NCBI RefSeq assembly: GCF_015711015.1
Contig: NZ_CP064653.1
Location: forward strand, 3,224,001-3,288,000
Length of the DNA stretch: 64,000 bases
Origin: Methylomonas sp. LL1
GTDB lineage: Bacteria > Pseudomonadota > Gammaproteobacteria > Methylococcales > Methylomonadaceae
Direction: 5' to 3'
In this document: positions 1-9,411 of the stretch, one piece after another
Layout: each line of letters begins with the position of its first letter
How positions within the stretch are numbered: position 1 is the stretch's first letter
The notes under the pieces: model-generated
Told to the model about the DNA's origin: nothing
What the model saw: only the letters and a program-made list of their open reading frames with translations
The model's database searches: none
Translations under genes and position numbers: made by a program

Positions 1-1
1 A

Positions 2-481
2 ATCGCCAGCCTCAGTTACACATTGGCCAGCCTGACGCATAAAATCAATCCCGACGAAGCCCTGCTGGCCGGGCTGATTCATAATATCGGCGCATTGCCC
101 ATCATCACCCATGCCGAAACCCTGAAAGACGGCCAATACACTGACCTGGAACTGGATCGGACCATTGCGGTTTTACAAGGCTTGGTCGGAGTATTCATAT
201 TGAATAAGTGGCATTTTCCCGAACACTTGTTGCAAATCCCCACTCAAACCGGCAATTGGTATCACGACGAAAAGCCGGCGCTACAAATGAGTGATATAGT
301 GTTGTTGGCCCGTTTTCACGCCCAGCTCGGCGGCGGCCAAAGCCACAATCTGCCGCCGCTCAATACCTTGCCGGCATTTCTAAAGCTTGGAGAAAGCAGA
401 CTGACGCCAGACATGTCGCTGCAGGCATTACATGAGGCTAAACAACAAATTACCGAAGCCATGGGTTTTTTCAGGGCCTAA
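2..481 (+). CDS. HDOD-domain protein, C-terminal part (cut by window edge)
   Basis: The frame is open from base 2, so the gene begins before the window and only about 159 C-terminal residues are seen. They align by eye with the C-terminal half of the next gene: both carry a D-E-A-L-L-A-G-L or D-A-L-L-A-G-L block followed by an N/D-I-G-A-(L/I)-P stretch, then a P-D-(I/M) segment and a similar ending. This is the HDOD (HD-related output domain) family, thought to act in signalling or regulation without a conserved phosphodiesterase metal site. It stops 3 bp before the next gene, so the two are probably co-transcribed tandem paralogues. Confidence 0.75.
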   Translation: MASLSYTLASLTHKINPDEALLAGLIHNIGALPIITHAETLKDGQYTDLELDRTIAVLQGLVGVFILNKWHFPEHLLQIPTQTGNWYHDEKPALQMSDIVLLARFHAQLGGGQSHNLPPLNTLPAFLKLGESRLTPDMSLQALHEAKQQITEAMGFFRA

Positions 482-484
482 GTC

Positions 485-1846
485 ATGAATTGGTTTACAA
501 ATTTGTTCGGCAAGTCGGTTTCGGACGACTCCGGGGAGACACAAGCGGCCAATCGCGTTTCCACGCCGATTGCCCGCCCCGTGCGTCCTGGCCCTTCTCA
601 AGCATTAGTCGAGTGCCAGCAAAACCTGAGCGTTGAACAATTAAAAAAATTCGCCCCTTTACGCGACATTGACCCACAAATAGTCGCAACCCTTGCCCAT
701 ACCAGCTTGCTGTATCCCAAGGACGCCATCATCTTTGAACACGACCAGCCATCCGATGGCGTTTACTATCTACTGGAAGGCGAGCTTAGCTTACATCCCG
801 ATAGCGAAAACCATTACGAAGTCCGCGAAGGCACGACTCTGGCCGCACTACCGCTGAATAGCGGTAAAAACTTCGGCGCCACGGCCCATGCGCTGACCGA
901 TGTCACCATTCTAAAGCTATCTTCCGAAATCAATCTGCTATGGGCCAAACAGTGCCACGAACAAGTATCCTGCGTGGAACTGCTGGATATTCAATTACCC
1001 GAAGAAATCAGCAACCGGCAGTTTTTCGATAGTTTTACTCACGCCTATCGAGAAAACAAATTACGCCTACCCTCGCTGCCGAACGTGGCCTTGAAACTGA
1101 AGCAGGCCATGAACCGCGACATCGGCATCAAACAAGCGGTAGACATCATCCATATCGATCCACCCATCGTCGCCAAACTGATTCAGGTTGCCAACAGCCC
1201 GCTCTATGCATCGGCCATACCGATCAAAAACTGTCTGGATGCCGTCAATCGGATAGGCCTGAATGCCACGCGCAAATTAGTATTAGGTATCAGCCTGAAA
1301 CAACTGTTCAACTGCAAGAATCCCGAACTGATGAAAGGCATGCAACAGTTGTGGAAAGACAGCCTGTATGTTTCCAGCCTCAGTTTCGTTCTGGCTCTGG
1401 AATGCAGCAACATAGACCCCGAAGACGCCCTGCTGGCGGGCCTGGTCTGCGACATCGGCGCGATTCCGTTGTTGCATTTTGCCGAACAGTTCCCGGACAA
1501 AAGTCCCAATCTCGCCGAGCTGCAATCCTCGCTGCCCTACCTAAGAGGCCCGGTCGGATCATTGGTGCTGCATACCCTGGGCTTTTCGGCCGAACTCTGC
1601 AACATCCCTTATCTGGCGGAAAACTGGCTGTACGATGGCGGCGACCAGCTAACCCTGCCCGACATTGTGATTCTTGCCAAACTGCACAGCTACTTCGGCA
1701 CCCGAAAATCCACGGGGCTACCCTACATAAATTCGATCCCGGCCTACTCGAAAATCAATGAAGGCAAACTCAATCCGGATTTCTCGCTATCCATTCTGCA
1801 CCAAGCCCAAAACCGCATTCATGCGGCCATGCAACTGTTATCCTAA
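485..1846 (+). CDS. Cyclic-nucleotide-binding-like plus HDOD domain protein
   Basis: 453 residues. An N-terminal region (about 55-165) resembles a CRP-type cyclic-nucleotide-binding beta-roll, with a D-G-V-Y-Y-L-L-E-G-E-L block like the usual hydrophobic-G-E-(L/V) motif. From about 190 to 390 an HDOD domain follows (L-P-S-L-P-N-V-A start, then I-D-P-P-I-V-A-K-L-I-Q-V-A-N-S-P). The combination suggests a signalling protein that couples ligand sensing to HDOD output; ligand and partner cannot be read from the sequence. It sits 3 bp behind its paralogue and 27 bp before prlC. Confidence 0.75.
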   Translation: MNWFTNLFGKSVSDDSGETQAANRVSTPIARPVRPGPSQALVECQQNLSVEQLKKFAPLRDIDPQIVATLAHTSLLYPKDAIIFEHDQPSDGVYYLLEGELSLHPDSENHYEVREGTTLAALPLNSGKNFGATAHALTDVTILKLSSEINLLWAKQCHEQVSCVELLDIQLPEEISNRQFFDSFTHAYRENKLRLPSLPNVALKLKQAMNRDIGIKQAVDIIHIDPPIVAKLIQVANSPLYASAIPIKNCLDAVNRIGLNATRKLVLGISLKQLFNCKNPELMKGMQQLWKDSLYVSSLSFVLALECSNIDPEDALLAGLVCDIGAIPLLHFAEQFPDKSPNLAELQSSLPYLRGPVGSLVLHTLGFSAELCNIPYLAENWLYDGGDQLTLPDIVILAKLHSYFGTRKSTGLPYINSIPAYSKINEGKLNPDFSLSILHQAQNRIHAAMQLLS

Positions 1847-1873
1847 CGTTTATTGACCCTATAAATAACCGAC

Positions 1874-3913
1874 ATGACCAATCCCTTGCTCGAAAATACC
1901 GAACTTCCCCAATTTTCCCAAATTCTGCCCGAACACGTGGAACCGGCCATCAACCAGCGACTGTCAGACGCCCGGCAAACCATAGAAAGATGCTTGCAAG
2001 CCAGTGCGCCTTATACTTGGGACAACCTGATCGAACCGATCGACGAGGCCGAGGATAGGCTGAATAAAACCTGGTCGCCGGTCAGCCACATGAACTCGGT
2101 GGTCAACAGCGAAGCGATGCGCGATGCCTACAACGCCTGCCTAGCCAAACTCAGCGAATACGCCACCGAAGTCGGCCAAAACAAAGCACTTTACCAAGCC
2201 TACCAGTCCCTCCGCGACAGCGCCGAGTTTGCCTCCCTGGACCGGGCTCAGCAAAGAATCGTCACGAATTCATTGCGCGACTTTCATTTGTCCGGCGTCG
2301 ACTTGCCAGCCGACAAGCAAGCCCGCTACAAGGAAATCAGCCAACAATTATCGAAACTGGGCAGTCAATACGAAGAAAACCTGCTGGATGCGACCAATGC
2401 TTGGCATAAACAGATCACCCATGGCGACGATCTGGCCGGCCTGCCCGAATCGGCGCTGGCGCAAGCCAAACAAGCGGCCGAGGCCGAAGGCAAGGATGGC
2501 TGGTTGATTAATCTGCAATTCCCGTCCTATCTGGCGGTCATGACCTACGCCGACAACCGCGAACTACGCCGTGAACACTACGAAGCCTTCTGCACCCGCG
2601 CGTCCGACCAAGGCCCGCATGCCGGCCGTTGGGACAATTCGGAGGTGATGGAACAAATCCTGGCCCTACGTCATGAAAAAGCCCAATTGCTGGGTTTTAA
2701 CAACTACGCCGAATATTCCCTATCGACCAAGATGGCCAAATCGACCGACGATGTAGTGAAATTTCTGGAAGACTTGGCGGATAAATCCTGGCGTCAGGCT
2801 CGTAGCGACCTGACCGAGCTGAAGGAGTTCGCCGCCGCCGAACACGGCATCCACGACCTGCAATCCTGGGACATAGGCTATTACTCGGAGAAAATGCGCC
2901 AGCATTTCTACCAACTGTCGCAGGAAGAAGTGAAGGCTTATTTCCCCGACACCAAGGTCGTGCCCGGCCTGTTCGCTATCGTCGAGCGGCTTTATGGCCT
3001 GCAAATCAGCGAAATCAAAGACTTCGATAGCTGGCATCCAGACGTGCGTTTCTACCAAATCCTCGACCAAAACGGCCAGTTACGGGGACGCTTCTACCTG
3101 GATTTGTACGCCCGCGCCAAAAAACGCGGCGGCGCCTGGATGGACGACTGCGTTTGCCGGAAAAAAACCAGCGACGGCTTGCAAAATCCGGTCGCCTATC
3201 TGACCTGCAATTTCACGCCGCCGACCGGCAACGAGCCGGCCCTGTTGACCCACGACGAAGTGCAAACCCTGTTCCACGAATTCGGCCATGGTTTGCATCA
3301 CATGCTGACCCGGATCGACCATTTGGGCGTGTCCGGCATCAACGGCGTCGAGTGGGATGCGGTGGAACTGCCCAGCCAATTCATGGAGAACTGGTGCTGG
3401 GAAAAAGAAGCCCTAAGCTTGATTTCCGGCCACTATCAAACCGGCGAAGCATTGCCGGACGCCTTGTTCGACAAAATGCTGGCGGCCAAGAACTTCCAGG
3501 CCGGCATGCTGATGGTACGCCAACTGGAATTCAGCCTGTTCGACTTCAAAATCCATCAAAACTATGACCCGGATAAAGGCGGCCGGATTTATCAAATCCT
3601 ACAACAGGTCCGCGACCAGATCGCGGTGGTAAAAGTACCGGAATTCAACCGCTTCGCCCATAGCTTCTCGCACATTTTCGCCGGCGGTTACGCGGCGGGC
3701 TATTACAGCTACAAATGGGCGGAAGTATTGTCGGCGGACGCCTTTTCGCTGTTCGAGGAAAAAGGTATCTTCGACCGCGCCACCGGCGAATCCTTTTTGC
3801 AAAACATCCTGGAACAAGGCGGCAGCGACAATGCGATGAACCTATTCATCAATTTCCGCGGCCGGGAACCCAATATCGACGCCTTGTTAAGACACAATGG
3901 CATCGCCGCCTAA
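1874..3913 (+). CDS. prlC: Oligopeptidase A (M3 metallopeptidase)
   Basis: 679 residues, the usual size for PrlC/OpdA. The zinc-binding H-E-F-G-H motif lies at residues 468-472, followed by the G-L-H-H segment typical of family M3. The N-terminus (T-N-P-L-L) and C-terminus (P-N-I-D-A-L-L-R-H-N-G-I) match the family pattern. It is a cytoplasmic enzyme that cleaves short peptides, including signal-peptide fragments. It is followed by a hairpin and then by a small zinc-ribbon gene. Confidence 0.95.
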   Translation: MTNPLLENTELPQFSQILPEHVEPAINQRLSDARQTIERCLQASAPYTWDNLIEPIDEAEDRLNKTWSPVSHMNSVVNSEAMRDAYNACLAKLSEYATEVGQNKALYQAYQSLRDSAEFASLDRAQQRIVTNSLRDFHLSGVDLPADKQARYKEISQQLSKLGSQYEENLLDATNAWHKQITHGDDLAGLPESALAQAKQAAEAEGKDGWLINLQFPSYLAVMTYADNRELRREHYEAFCTRASDQGPHAGRWDNSEVMEQILALRHEKAQLLGFNNYAEYSLSTKMAKSTDDVVKFLEDLADKSWRQARSDLTELKEFAAAEHGIHDLQSWDIGYYSEKMRQHFYQLSQEEVKAYFPDTKVVPGLFAIVERLYGLQISEIKDFDSWHPDVRFYQILDQNGQLRGRFYLDLYARAKKRGGAWMDDCVCRKKTSDGLQNPVAYLTCNFTPPTGNEPALLTHDEVQTLFHEFGHGLHHMLTRIDHLGVSGINGVEWDAVELPSQFMENWCWEKEALSLISGHYQTGEALPDALFDKMLAAKNFQAGMLMVRQLEFSLFDFKIHQNYDPDKGGRIYQILQQVRDQIAVVKVPEFNRFAHSFSHIFAGGYAAGYYSYKWAEVLSADAFSLFEEKGIFDRATGESFLQNILEQGGSDNAMNLFINFRGREPNIDALLRHNGIAA

Positions 3914-3952
3914 GCTTATCGGCATTCATCAATTTATAACAAATGTCGACCC

Positions 3953-3982
3953 GCAGCCTTGATAACTATCGATCAAGGCTGC
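3953..3982 (+). terminator. Hairpin after prlC
   Basis: Perfect 11-bp stem (GCAGCCTTGAT with ATCAAGGCTGC) and an 8-base loop, 40 bp after the prlC stop. No strong T-run follows (TCCATTT only), so it may be a weak terminator or an mRNA-stabilising hairpin; the ribosome-binding site AAGGAG of the next gene starts soon after. Confidence 0.5.
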
Positions 3983-4000
3983 TCCATTTAAGGAGAGTTC

Positions 4001-4288
4001 ATGAAAAACTGCCCAAAATGCGGCCAACCCAGGCAAGGCGAGGAATACAAATGTCCCAGTTGCGACGTGTTTTATTCCCAGCTGGACGAACTGCTGTATG
4101 AAGATCAGGAAAAGCGGGAAAGAAACACCTTCAAAGGCGCCCTGAAACGGATTCGGGCGGCGGAAGATCGTAAACAGGCCTTGAAAGCTGAATTAGCAAC
4201 CGCCTGGCGCAATACGCCGCTGAAAACCAAGATTGTGATTTGGACGGTAATTGCGTTTGTATTTGTGTTGGTGGTGCCGATTTTCTAA
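4001..4288 (+). CDS. Small zinc-ribbon membrane protein
   Basis: 95 residues. The N-terminus has two CxxC pairs (C4/C7 and C18/C21) forming a zinc-ribbon-like knuckle; the middle is charged and likely helical (residues 35-70); the C-terminus has one hydrophobic span (about 76-94) that ends the protein. This predicts a tail-anchored inner-membrane protein with a cytosolic zinc ribbon. A clear AAGGAGAG ribosome-binding site precedes the ATG. Function is not known to me. Confidence 0.7.
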   Translation: MKNCPKCGQPRQGEEYKCPSCDVFYSQLDELLYEDQEKRERNTFKGALKRIRAAEDRKQALKAELATAWRNTPLKTKIVIWTVIAFVFVLVVPIF

Positions 4289-4326
4289 TCAGCCGTGGAG
4301 ACATGGAAGGAATAGCGGCCTTTGCT

Positions 4327-4551
4327 CTATTCCGAATGTGTCTTAGAAATACATGCCCCGGCTTGTGTCTGATCGTAATGCCGCCGCCTCCGCTCCGCAT
4401 TCAGCAAAAATTGTTGGCGTAATCGAGAATCGGCCCGCGACCAATTGCAAATTTCTTCCAATGATCGAAAACAACCCAAACAAATGTTGTGCTCATTCAG
4501 GCAGCAATTGCGCACACAGGGCGATTCGATATTTTTTTCGTTGTCAGACAT
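4327..4551 (-). CDS. DUF1289 family protein
   Basis: 74 residues from the ATG at 4551. The N-terminus has S-P-C-V-x-x-C-C-L then a later I-C-L-G-C-F-R-S-L-E-E-I, the four-cysteine pattern of DUF1289 proteins, small probable metal-binding proteins of unknown role. Its start overlaps the 3' end of ribF by 8 bp, so it is translated from the ribF mRNA. An upstream in-frame extension lacks family similarity and was not used. Confidence 0.8.
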   Translation of the reverse strand: MSDNEKNIESPCVRNCCLNEHNICLGCFRSLEEICNWSRADSRLRQQFLLNAERRRRHYDQTQAGACISKTHSE

Positions 4552-5485
4552 GCGGGTGTTGCCGGAAAAAATCATGCGCGGCTTCGATGTCGCGCTGGAT
4601 TTGACTTTTCAACGCGGCCAGTGATTCGAAGCGGGCTTCATCGCGCAGCTTGGCTTTGAAATGAACTTCGACATAGTGGCCATAGATGTCGCGATTGAAA
4701 TCGAATAAATGGGTTTCCAGCACGGCTTTGCCTCCACCTTCGAAAGTTGGCCGATTACCCAGATTGGCGACGCCTCGCAGCTCACAGCCCCCCAGCCCGG
4801 TCATCGTCACCGCGAATACCCCCACCAGCGGACTGTTCTTGCGGAACATTTGCAGATTGGCGGTCGGAAAACCCAGCTCGCGTCCACGCTTATCGCCATG
4901 AGCAACCCGGCCGCATACCGAGTAATCGCGCCCCAACAAGGTTTTAGCCTGTACTAAATCGCCCTCGCCTAGCGCGTCGCGAATCAGGGTGCTGCTGATG
5001 CGTAGACCGTCCAGCTCGAACGAATCGGTGGATTCGACCGAAAATCCGAACTCCTGGCCACGGTGTTGCAGCAAGGCAAAATTGCCGCGCCTGGCTTTGC
5101 CGAAATGAAAATCGTCGCCGACGACCAAGTGCTTGATGTTGAGTTTATTCAGCAAAATATCCAGAATGAAATGGTCGGCGTCGTAATCGGCCAGCACGCG
5201 ATTGAACGGCAATACCAGCAACTCGTCGATCGGCAATTTGGCGAATTGAATCACTTTTTCACGTAAGCGGGTCAGCCGCGACGGCGCATGATCGCCGAGA
5301 AAATATTCCAACGGTTGCGGCTCGAAAATCATCGCCACCGTCGGCAATTGCAAACACCGGCCATGCTCGGCCAGGCGTTCGATCACGCGTTGGTGCCCTA
5401 AATGCAAGCCGTCGAAATTGCCTATCGTCAGCACGCAGCCGTCATGTAACGGCTCAAGATGATTCAAACCCCGGATTAATCGCAT
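4544..5485 (-). CDS. ribF: Bifunctional riboflavin kinase/FAD synthetase
   Basis: 313 residues, normal for RibF. The N-terminal nucleotidyltransferase half has T-I-G-N-F-D-G-L-H-L-G-H (about 20-31), and I-S-S-T-L-I-R precedes the kinase half, which carries G-R-V-A-H-G-D-K-R-G-R-E-L-G-F-P-T-A-N. It makes FMN and FAD from riboflavin in the cytoplasm. In many gammaproteobacteria ribF sits next to ileS-lspA; here its downstream partner is a DUF1289 gene. Confidence 0.96.
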   Translation of the reverse strand: MRLIRGLNHLEPLHDGCVLTIGNFDGLHLGHQRVIERLAEHGRCLQLPTVAMIFEPQPLEYFLGDHAPSRLTRLREKVIQFAKLPIDELLVLPFNRVLADYDADHFILDILLNKLNIKHLVVGDDFHFGKARRGNFALLQHRGQEFGFSVESTDSFELDGLRISSTLIRDALGEGDLVQAKTLLGRDYSVCGRVAHGDKRGRELGFPTANLQMFRKNSPLVGVFAVTMTGLGGCELRGVANLGNRPTFEGGGKAVLETHLFDFNRDIYGHYVEVHFKAKLRDEARFESLAALKSQIQRDIEAAHDFFRQHPHV

Positions 5486-5537
5486 GATTGGATGGAAGGC
5501 AAAGACTGGGATTTTATCAGTAACCGACCGCGTGAAC

Positions 5538-6392
5538 CTACCGGCAATGCGTTTGAGCCACCGCGCGATTTTTGTCGACTATCCATTCGCTCCAGGAGCC
5601 GGCATATAATTTCGAACCGCTCAATCCCGCAAGCTCCATCGCCAACAGGTTATGACAGGCGGTGACGCCGGAACCACACATGTGTACGACTTGCTCTGGA
5701 GGGCGGGGTCCGATCAAAGTCTGGAACTGTTGTTTTAGCTCGCTAGCCGGCAGAAACAAGCCAGTATTATCGAGGTTCAATTGAAAAGGCCGGTTCAGGG
5801 CCTTGGGCACATGGCCGGCAACCGGATCGATCGGCTCCTGCAATCCGGCAAAGCGTTCCGGAGTGCGGGCGTCGATCAAGGTAATGCCGCCAACGGCCAG
5901 GGCGTTTTCGACTTCCGCCGCCTTCAGCCATTGCTTGTGGTCCAGATAACCGCGGAACTGACTGGGGCTTATTCTCGGCAATACGGTGGTCAGAGGTAAG
6001 CCTTGTGTTTGCCAATGCCGAATGCCACCGTCCAGTACCGCCACCTGTTCATGGCCCATGCAGCGTAGCAACCACCATAGCCGGCCGGCAAAGGCGCCGC
6101 CGGCATCATCGTAGGCCACGACCTGAGTACGGTTGCCGACTCCCCAAGTCCCCAACTTTTGGGCCAACTGCGCAAAGTCCGGTAGCGGATGGCGGCCGGT
6201 ATAGCTTTTAACCGGCGACGACAAATCGTTGTTTAAATCCGCATAACGGGCGCCGGGAATGTGGCCTTGGCGATATGCCTTGGCTCCGGCCTTGCCGTCG
6301 GCCAGCGAGAAGCGGCAGTCGAAAATCACCCAGTCGGTTTTTTCCAGGTTATCCGCCAATGTGGCTGCGGAAATGAGTGTGGTATGGGCCAT
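5538..6392 (-). CDS. sseA: 3-mercaptopyruvate sulfurtransferase
   Basis: 284 residues with two rhodanese domains. The active-site loop C-G-S-G-V-T-A starts at C239, the sequence that distinguishes mercaptopyruvate sulfurtransferases from thiosulfate sulfurtransferases (CRKGVTA). The N-terminal domain has the inactive rhodanese signature around residues 91-125. The ATG abuts the stop of the upstream oxidoreductase gene (TAAATG), so the pair forms one transcription unit. Confidence 0.9.
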   Translation of the reverse strand: MAHTTLISAATLADNLEKTDWVIFDCRFSLADGKAGAKAYRQGHIPGARYADLNNDLSSPVKSYTGRHPLPDFAQLAQKLGTWGVGNRTQVVAYDDAGGAFAGRLWWLLRCMGHEQVAVLDGGIRHWQTQGLPLTTVLPRISPSQFRGYLDHKQWLKAAEVENALAVGGITLIDARTPERFAGLQEPIDPVAGHVPKALNRPFQLNLDNTGLFLPASELKQQFQTLIGPRPPEQVVHMCGSGVTACHNLLAMELAGLSGSKLYAGSWSEWIVDKNRAVAQTHCR

Positions 6393-7370
6393 TTAGATCT
6401 CCAGTATGATTTTGCCGAAATGTTGGTTGCCGGCCATGCGGGCATGGGCTTGCTCCGCGTCCGCCAGCGGAAATACCGAGTCGATTACGGGTTTAATGTT
6501 ACCCGCCGCCAGCAGCGACCAAACCTTTTCCCGCAATTTCCCGGCAATCTCGCCCTTGAAGCCGTCGTCTCTGGCCCTGAGGGTGGAGCCGGTAATGGTC
6601 TGGCGTTTGAGCATGACATGCCATAAATTGATTTCGCTTTTGCCGCCGTTTTGAATCGCGATTTGCAGCAAGCGCCCGTCGATCGCCAGGCATTTCAGAT
6701 TGCGCGGAAAATAATCGCCGCCGACCATGTCCAGAATCAGATCCACGCCCTTGCCATCGGTCAGGCGGTTGACGGTTTCGACGAAATCCTGTTGCCGGTA
6801 ATTAATCGCGGCATCGGCGCCCAAGTCGAGACAGCGCCGACATTTTTCCTCGCTGCCGGCCGTGACATAAATGCTGTTGCCCAAGGCTTTAGCCAACTGG
6901 ATGGCCGTGGTGCCGATACCGCTGCCGCCGCCATGCACCAGCAGGCTTTCTCCGGGCAACAAATGGCCGCGATCGAACAGATTACTCCAGACCGTGAACA
7001 GGGTTTCCGGCAAGGCGGCTGCCTGCGTGAAACTAAAGCCTTGCGGTACCGGCAGGCAGCAGGCCGCGCTGGCCAGACAATATTCGGCATAACCGCCGCC
7101 GGTAACCAACGCGCACACCGTATCGCCGACTCGATAAGCACTGTCCTTGTCGCCGATTTCAGCTATGGTTCCGGCCACCTCCAACCCCAGGATAGGCGAG
7201 GCGCCGGGTGGAGGCGGATATACGCCCTGACGTTGCATCAAGTCCGGGCGGTTGACACCGGCAGCGGCGACCTTGATCAATACCTGATCCGCGGCCGGCG
7301 AAGGGCGCGAAAACTCACCCAACCGCAACCGGTTTTCGACGGAATTTGGAATTATTTCAATCGCACGCAT
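6393..7370 (-). CDS. NAD(P)H quinone oxidoreductase, MDR family
   Basis: 325 residues of the zinc-independent medium-chain reductase group (quinone oxidoreductase/PIG3-like). Visible motifs are A-A-G-V-N-R-P-D at about 35, A-A-A-L-P-E-T near 138 and the nucleotide-binding G-G-G-S-G-I-G-T-T-A. No structural-zinc cysteine set is present. It is the first gene of a pair with sseA. Substrate cannot be assigned. Confidence 0.88.
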   Translation of the reverse strand: MRAIEIIPNSVENRLRLGEFSRPSPAADQVLIKVAAAGVNRPDLMQRQGVYPPPPGASPILGLEVAGTIAEIGDKDSAYRVGDTVCALVTGGGYAEYCLASAACCLPVPQGFSFTQAAALPETLFTVWSNLFDRGHLLPGESLLVHGGGSGIGTTAIQLAKALGNSIYVTAGSEEKCRRCLDLGADAAINYRQQDFVETVNRLTDGKGVDLILDMVGGDYFPRNLKCLAIDGRLLQIAIQNGGKSEINLWHVMLKRQTITGSTLRARDDGFKGEIAGKLREKVWSLLAAGNIKPVIDSVFPLADAEQAHARMAGNQHFGKIILEI

Positions 7371-7491
7371 GACTTAAGGGTTTTTAGGATGGCCGATAGT
7401 CTTTATTATATGCGGGTTATGGATTTGGCGGCACGGCGGTTTTTGCCGGCCTGATCCTCTTTATACTGGTAATTAGCGAGACGGACAAAAC

Positions 7492-8520
7492 ATGATACGG
7501 GCTGGCATAGTGGGCGGGACCGGGTATACCGGGGTCGAATTGTTGCGGATATTGGCATTGCATCCGGCAGTAGAGGTTGCCACGGTAACCTCGCGCGCCG
7601 ATGCCGGGCAACGGGTGGATAATTTGTATCCCAGCCTCAGAGGTTTGTGCGACCTGGTGTTTACGCTGCCCGACCTGGACAATTTAGCCGGCTGCGACGT
7701 GGTGTTTTTCGCCACCCCAAACGGCACGGCTATGACCATGGCGGCGGATTTGCTGGCGCGCGGTATCAAGATCATCGATCTGTCGGCCGATTTTCGGATC
7801 AAGGAGGTGCATGAATGGGAAAAATGGTACGGCATGCGTCATGCCAGTCCCGAGCTGATTGCCGAAGCGGTCTATGGCTTGCCGGAAGTCAATCGGCAAG
7901 CGATCAAGCAGGCCAGCCTGATCGCCTGTCCGGGCTGTTATCCGACGGCGGTGCAACTGGGCTTTTTGCCGCTGCTGGAAGCCGGCCTGATCGATGCGGG
8001 GCATCTGATTGCGGACGTCAAATCCGGCGTCAGCGGCGCGGGGCGCAAGGCGGAAATTTCATCCCTGATGAGTGAAACCGGCGAAAGCTTCAAGGCCTAT
8101 GCGGTGTCCGGCCACCGGCATTTGCCGGAAATCCGGCAAGGCCTGCAACTGGCCTCGCCGCAAAACGTCGGTCTGACCTTTGTGCCGCATTTGACGCCGA
8201 TGATACGCGGGATTCACGCCACGTTGTATGCGCGCTTAAATACCGGCGTAGATCTGCAAACCGTGTTCGAGCAACGTTATCAAACCGAGCGTTTTGTCGA
8301 TGTATTACCGGCCGGCACCCATGCCGATACCCGCAACGTGCGCGGCAGCAACCGCTGCCAGATTGCAGTGCACCAACCGCAAGGCGACGACACGGTGGTG
8401 ATTTTGTCGGTGATCGATAATCTGGTGAAAGGCGCATCGGGGCAGGCGGTGCAGAACATGAATCTGATGTTTGACTTGCCCGAACAACAAGGTTTGGAAA
8501 CCGTGGCGTTGTATCCCTGA
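7492..8520 (+). CDS. argC: N-acetyl-gamma-glutamyl-phosphate reductase
   Basis: 342 residues, full length. [10 protein letters not shown] near the N-terminus binds NADP and C149 in the C-P-G-C-Y-P-T motif is the catalytic cysteine. It performs the third step of arginine biosynthesis. It stands alone between divergent or opposing genes, with no other arg gene in the window. Confidence 0.96.
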   Translation: MIRAGIVGGTGYTGVELLRILALHPAVEVATVTSRADAGQRVDNLYPSLRGLCDLVFTLPDLDNLAGCDVVFFATPNGTAMTMAADLLARGIKIIDLSADFRIKEVHEWEKWYGMRHASPELIAEAVYGLPEVNRQAIKQASLIACPGCYPTAVQLGFLPLLEAGLIDAGHLIADVKSGVSGAGRKAEISSLMSETGESFKAYAVSGHRHLPEIRQGLQLASPQNVGLTFVPHLTPMIRGIHATLYARLNTGVDLQTVFEQRYQTERFVDVLPAGTHADTRNVRGSNRCQIAVHQPQGDDTVVILSVIDNLVKGASGQAVQNMNLMFDLPEQQGLETVALYP

Positions 8521-8652
8521 GCCAGCATGACTGTCATTAATGATGCCATCTTTGGCGCTGGTGGGCATTTAGCAAAATGCAAACGCGAAATCAGGCACCA
8601 TGAACGACGCTGCCGGAAGCCAATCGGCCCTGGCTCTGGCTAGCTGGAAAAA

Positions 8653-9156
8653 TTATTCGGCGATCTCGCCGAAATCGAGGCCTCGACAGAAGAACACGCT
8701 GTCCACCAGCATCAACGGAAAACAGGCTGGCAAATCGGCTTTAGCTATTTCAGTAAATCCGTTCTTACGGTAAAAACGCTGGGCGGCGGTGAATTGCGCA
8801 GTAGTCCCCAGATAGATTTGCCGTATCCGGTTCCGTCGGCTCCAGGCCAACAGTTCCGCCAGCAACGCATCGGCAACGCCATATTGCTTGCCGCGCCACG
8901 GCGCGGCGACGAACATTTTACGTAACGCGGCCTGATTATTTCCGATGTCCAGCAGAGCAATACAGCCGATCACCACGCCATCGTCCAGCGCCACCCAGAA
9001 ATTGCCGCCGCCGTTTTGATAAAACACGGGGACTTCCAGTAAATCGGGCTGCTCCGCCAACGTTATATCGATACCGAATTCGCGTTGCTGGATTGGTAAA
9101 ATCAATTCAATGACACCGGTTTGGTGTTGGAGCGAAAACGGTGTGATTTCAATCAT
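8653..9156 (-). CDS. GNAT family N-acetyltransferase
   Basis: 167 residues. Acetyl-CoA-binding motif A is seen as K-M-F-V-A-A-P-W-R-G-K-Q-Y-G-V-A (about 83-98), followed by the Q-R-F-Y-x-K-N-G-F motif B near residue 130. The substrate is unknown. It is monocistronic on the minus strand; the 255 bp between it and nirJ hold no clear gene or terminator. Confidence 0.8.
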   Translation of the reverse strand: MIEITPFSLQHQTGVIELILPIQQREFGIDITLAEQPDLLEVPVFYQNGGGNFWVALDDGVVIGCIALLDIGNNQAALRKMFVAAPWRGKQYGVADALLAELLAWSRRNRIRQIYLGTTAQFTAAQRFYRKNGFTEIAKADLPACFPLMLVDSVFFCRGLDFGEIAE

Positions 9157-9411
9157 GCCAACATCAATGCTCGCTAAACTTTTAAAAATTTTGATTTCAT
9201 GGATCGTATCGGCATATCACCCCGCTAGATGATTTGCAACGCCCCCGGAATAACGCGCCGTGACGGCGAAGTTGTTCGCGTCGGTTCATTCTCTTTATAA
9301 ATCACCGATGCCCGGCCTTCGAAATTAAAACACCGGAGCTAACGGATTAAACCATTCCCGACAAGTTCGGATAAAATCCTCGGCATCGACAGCTGTCCAT
9401 GCGCTTTCTTG

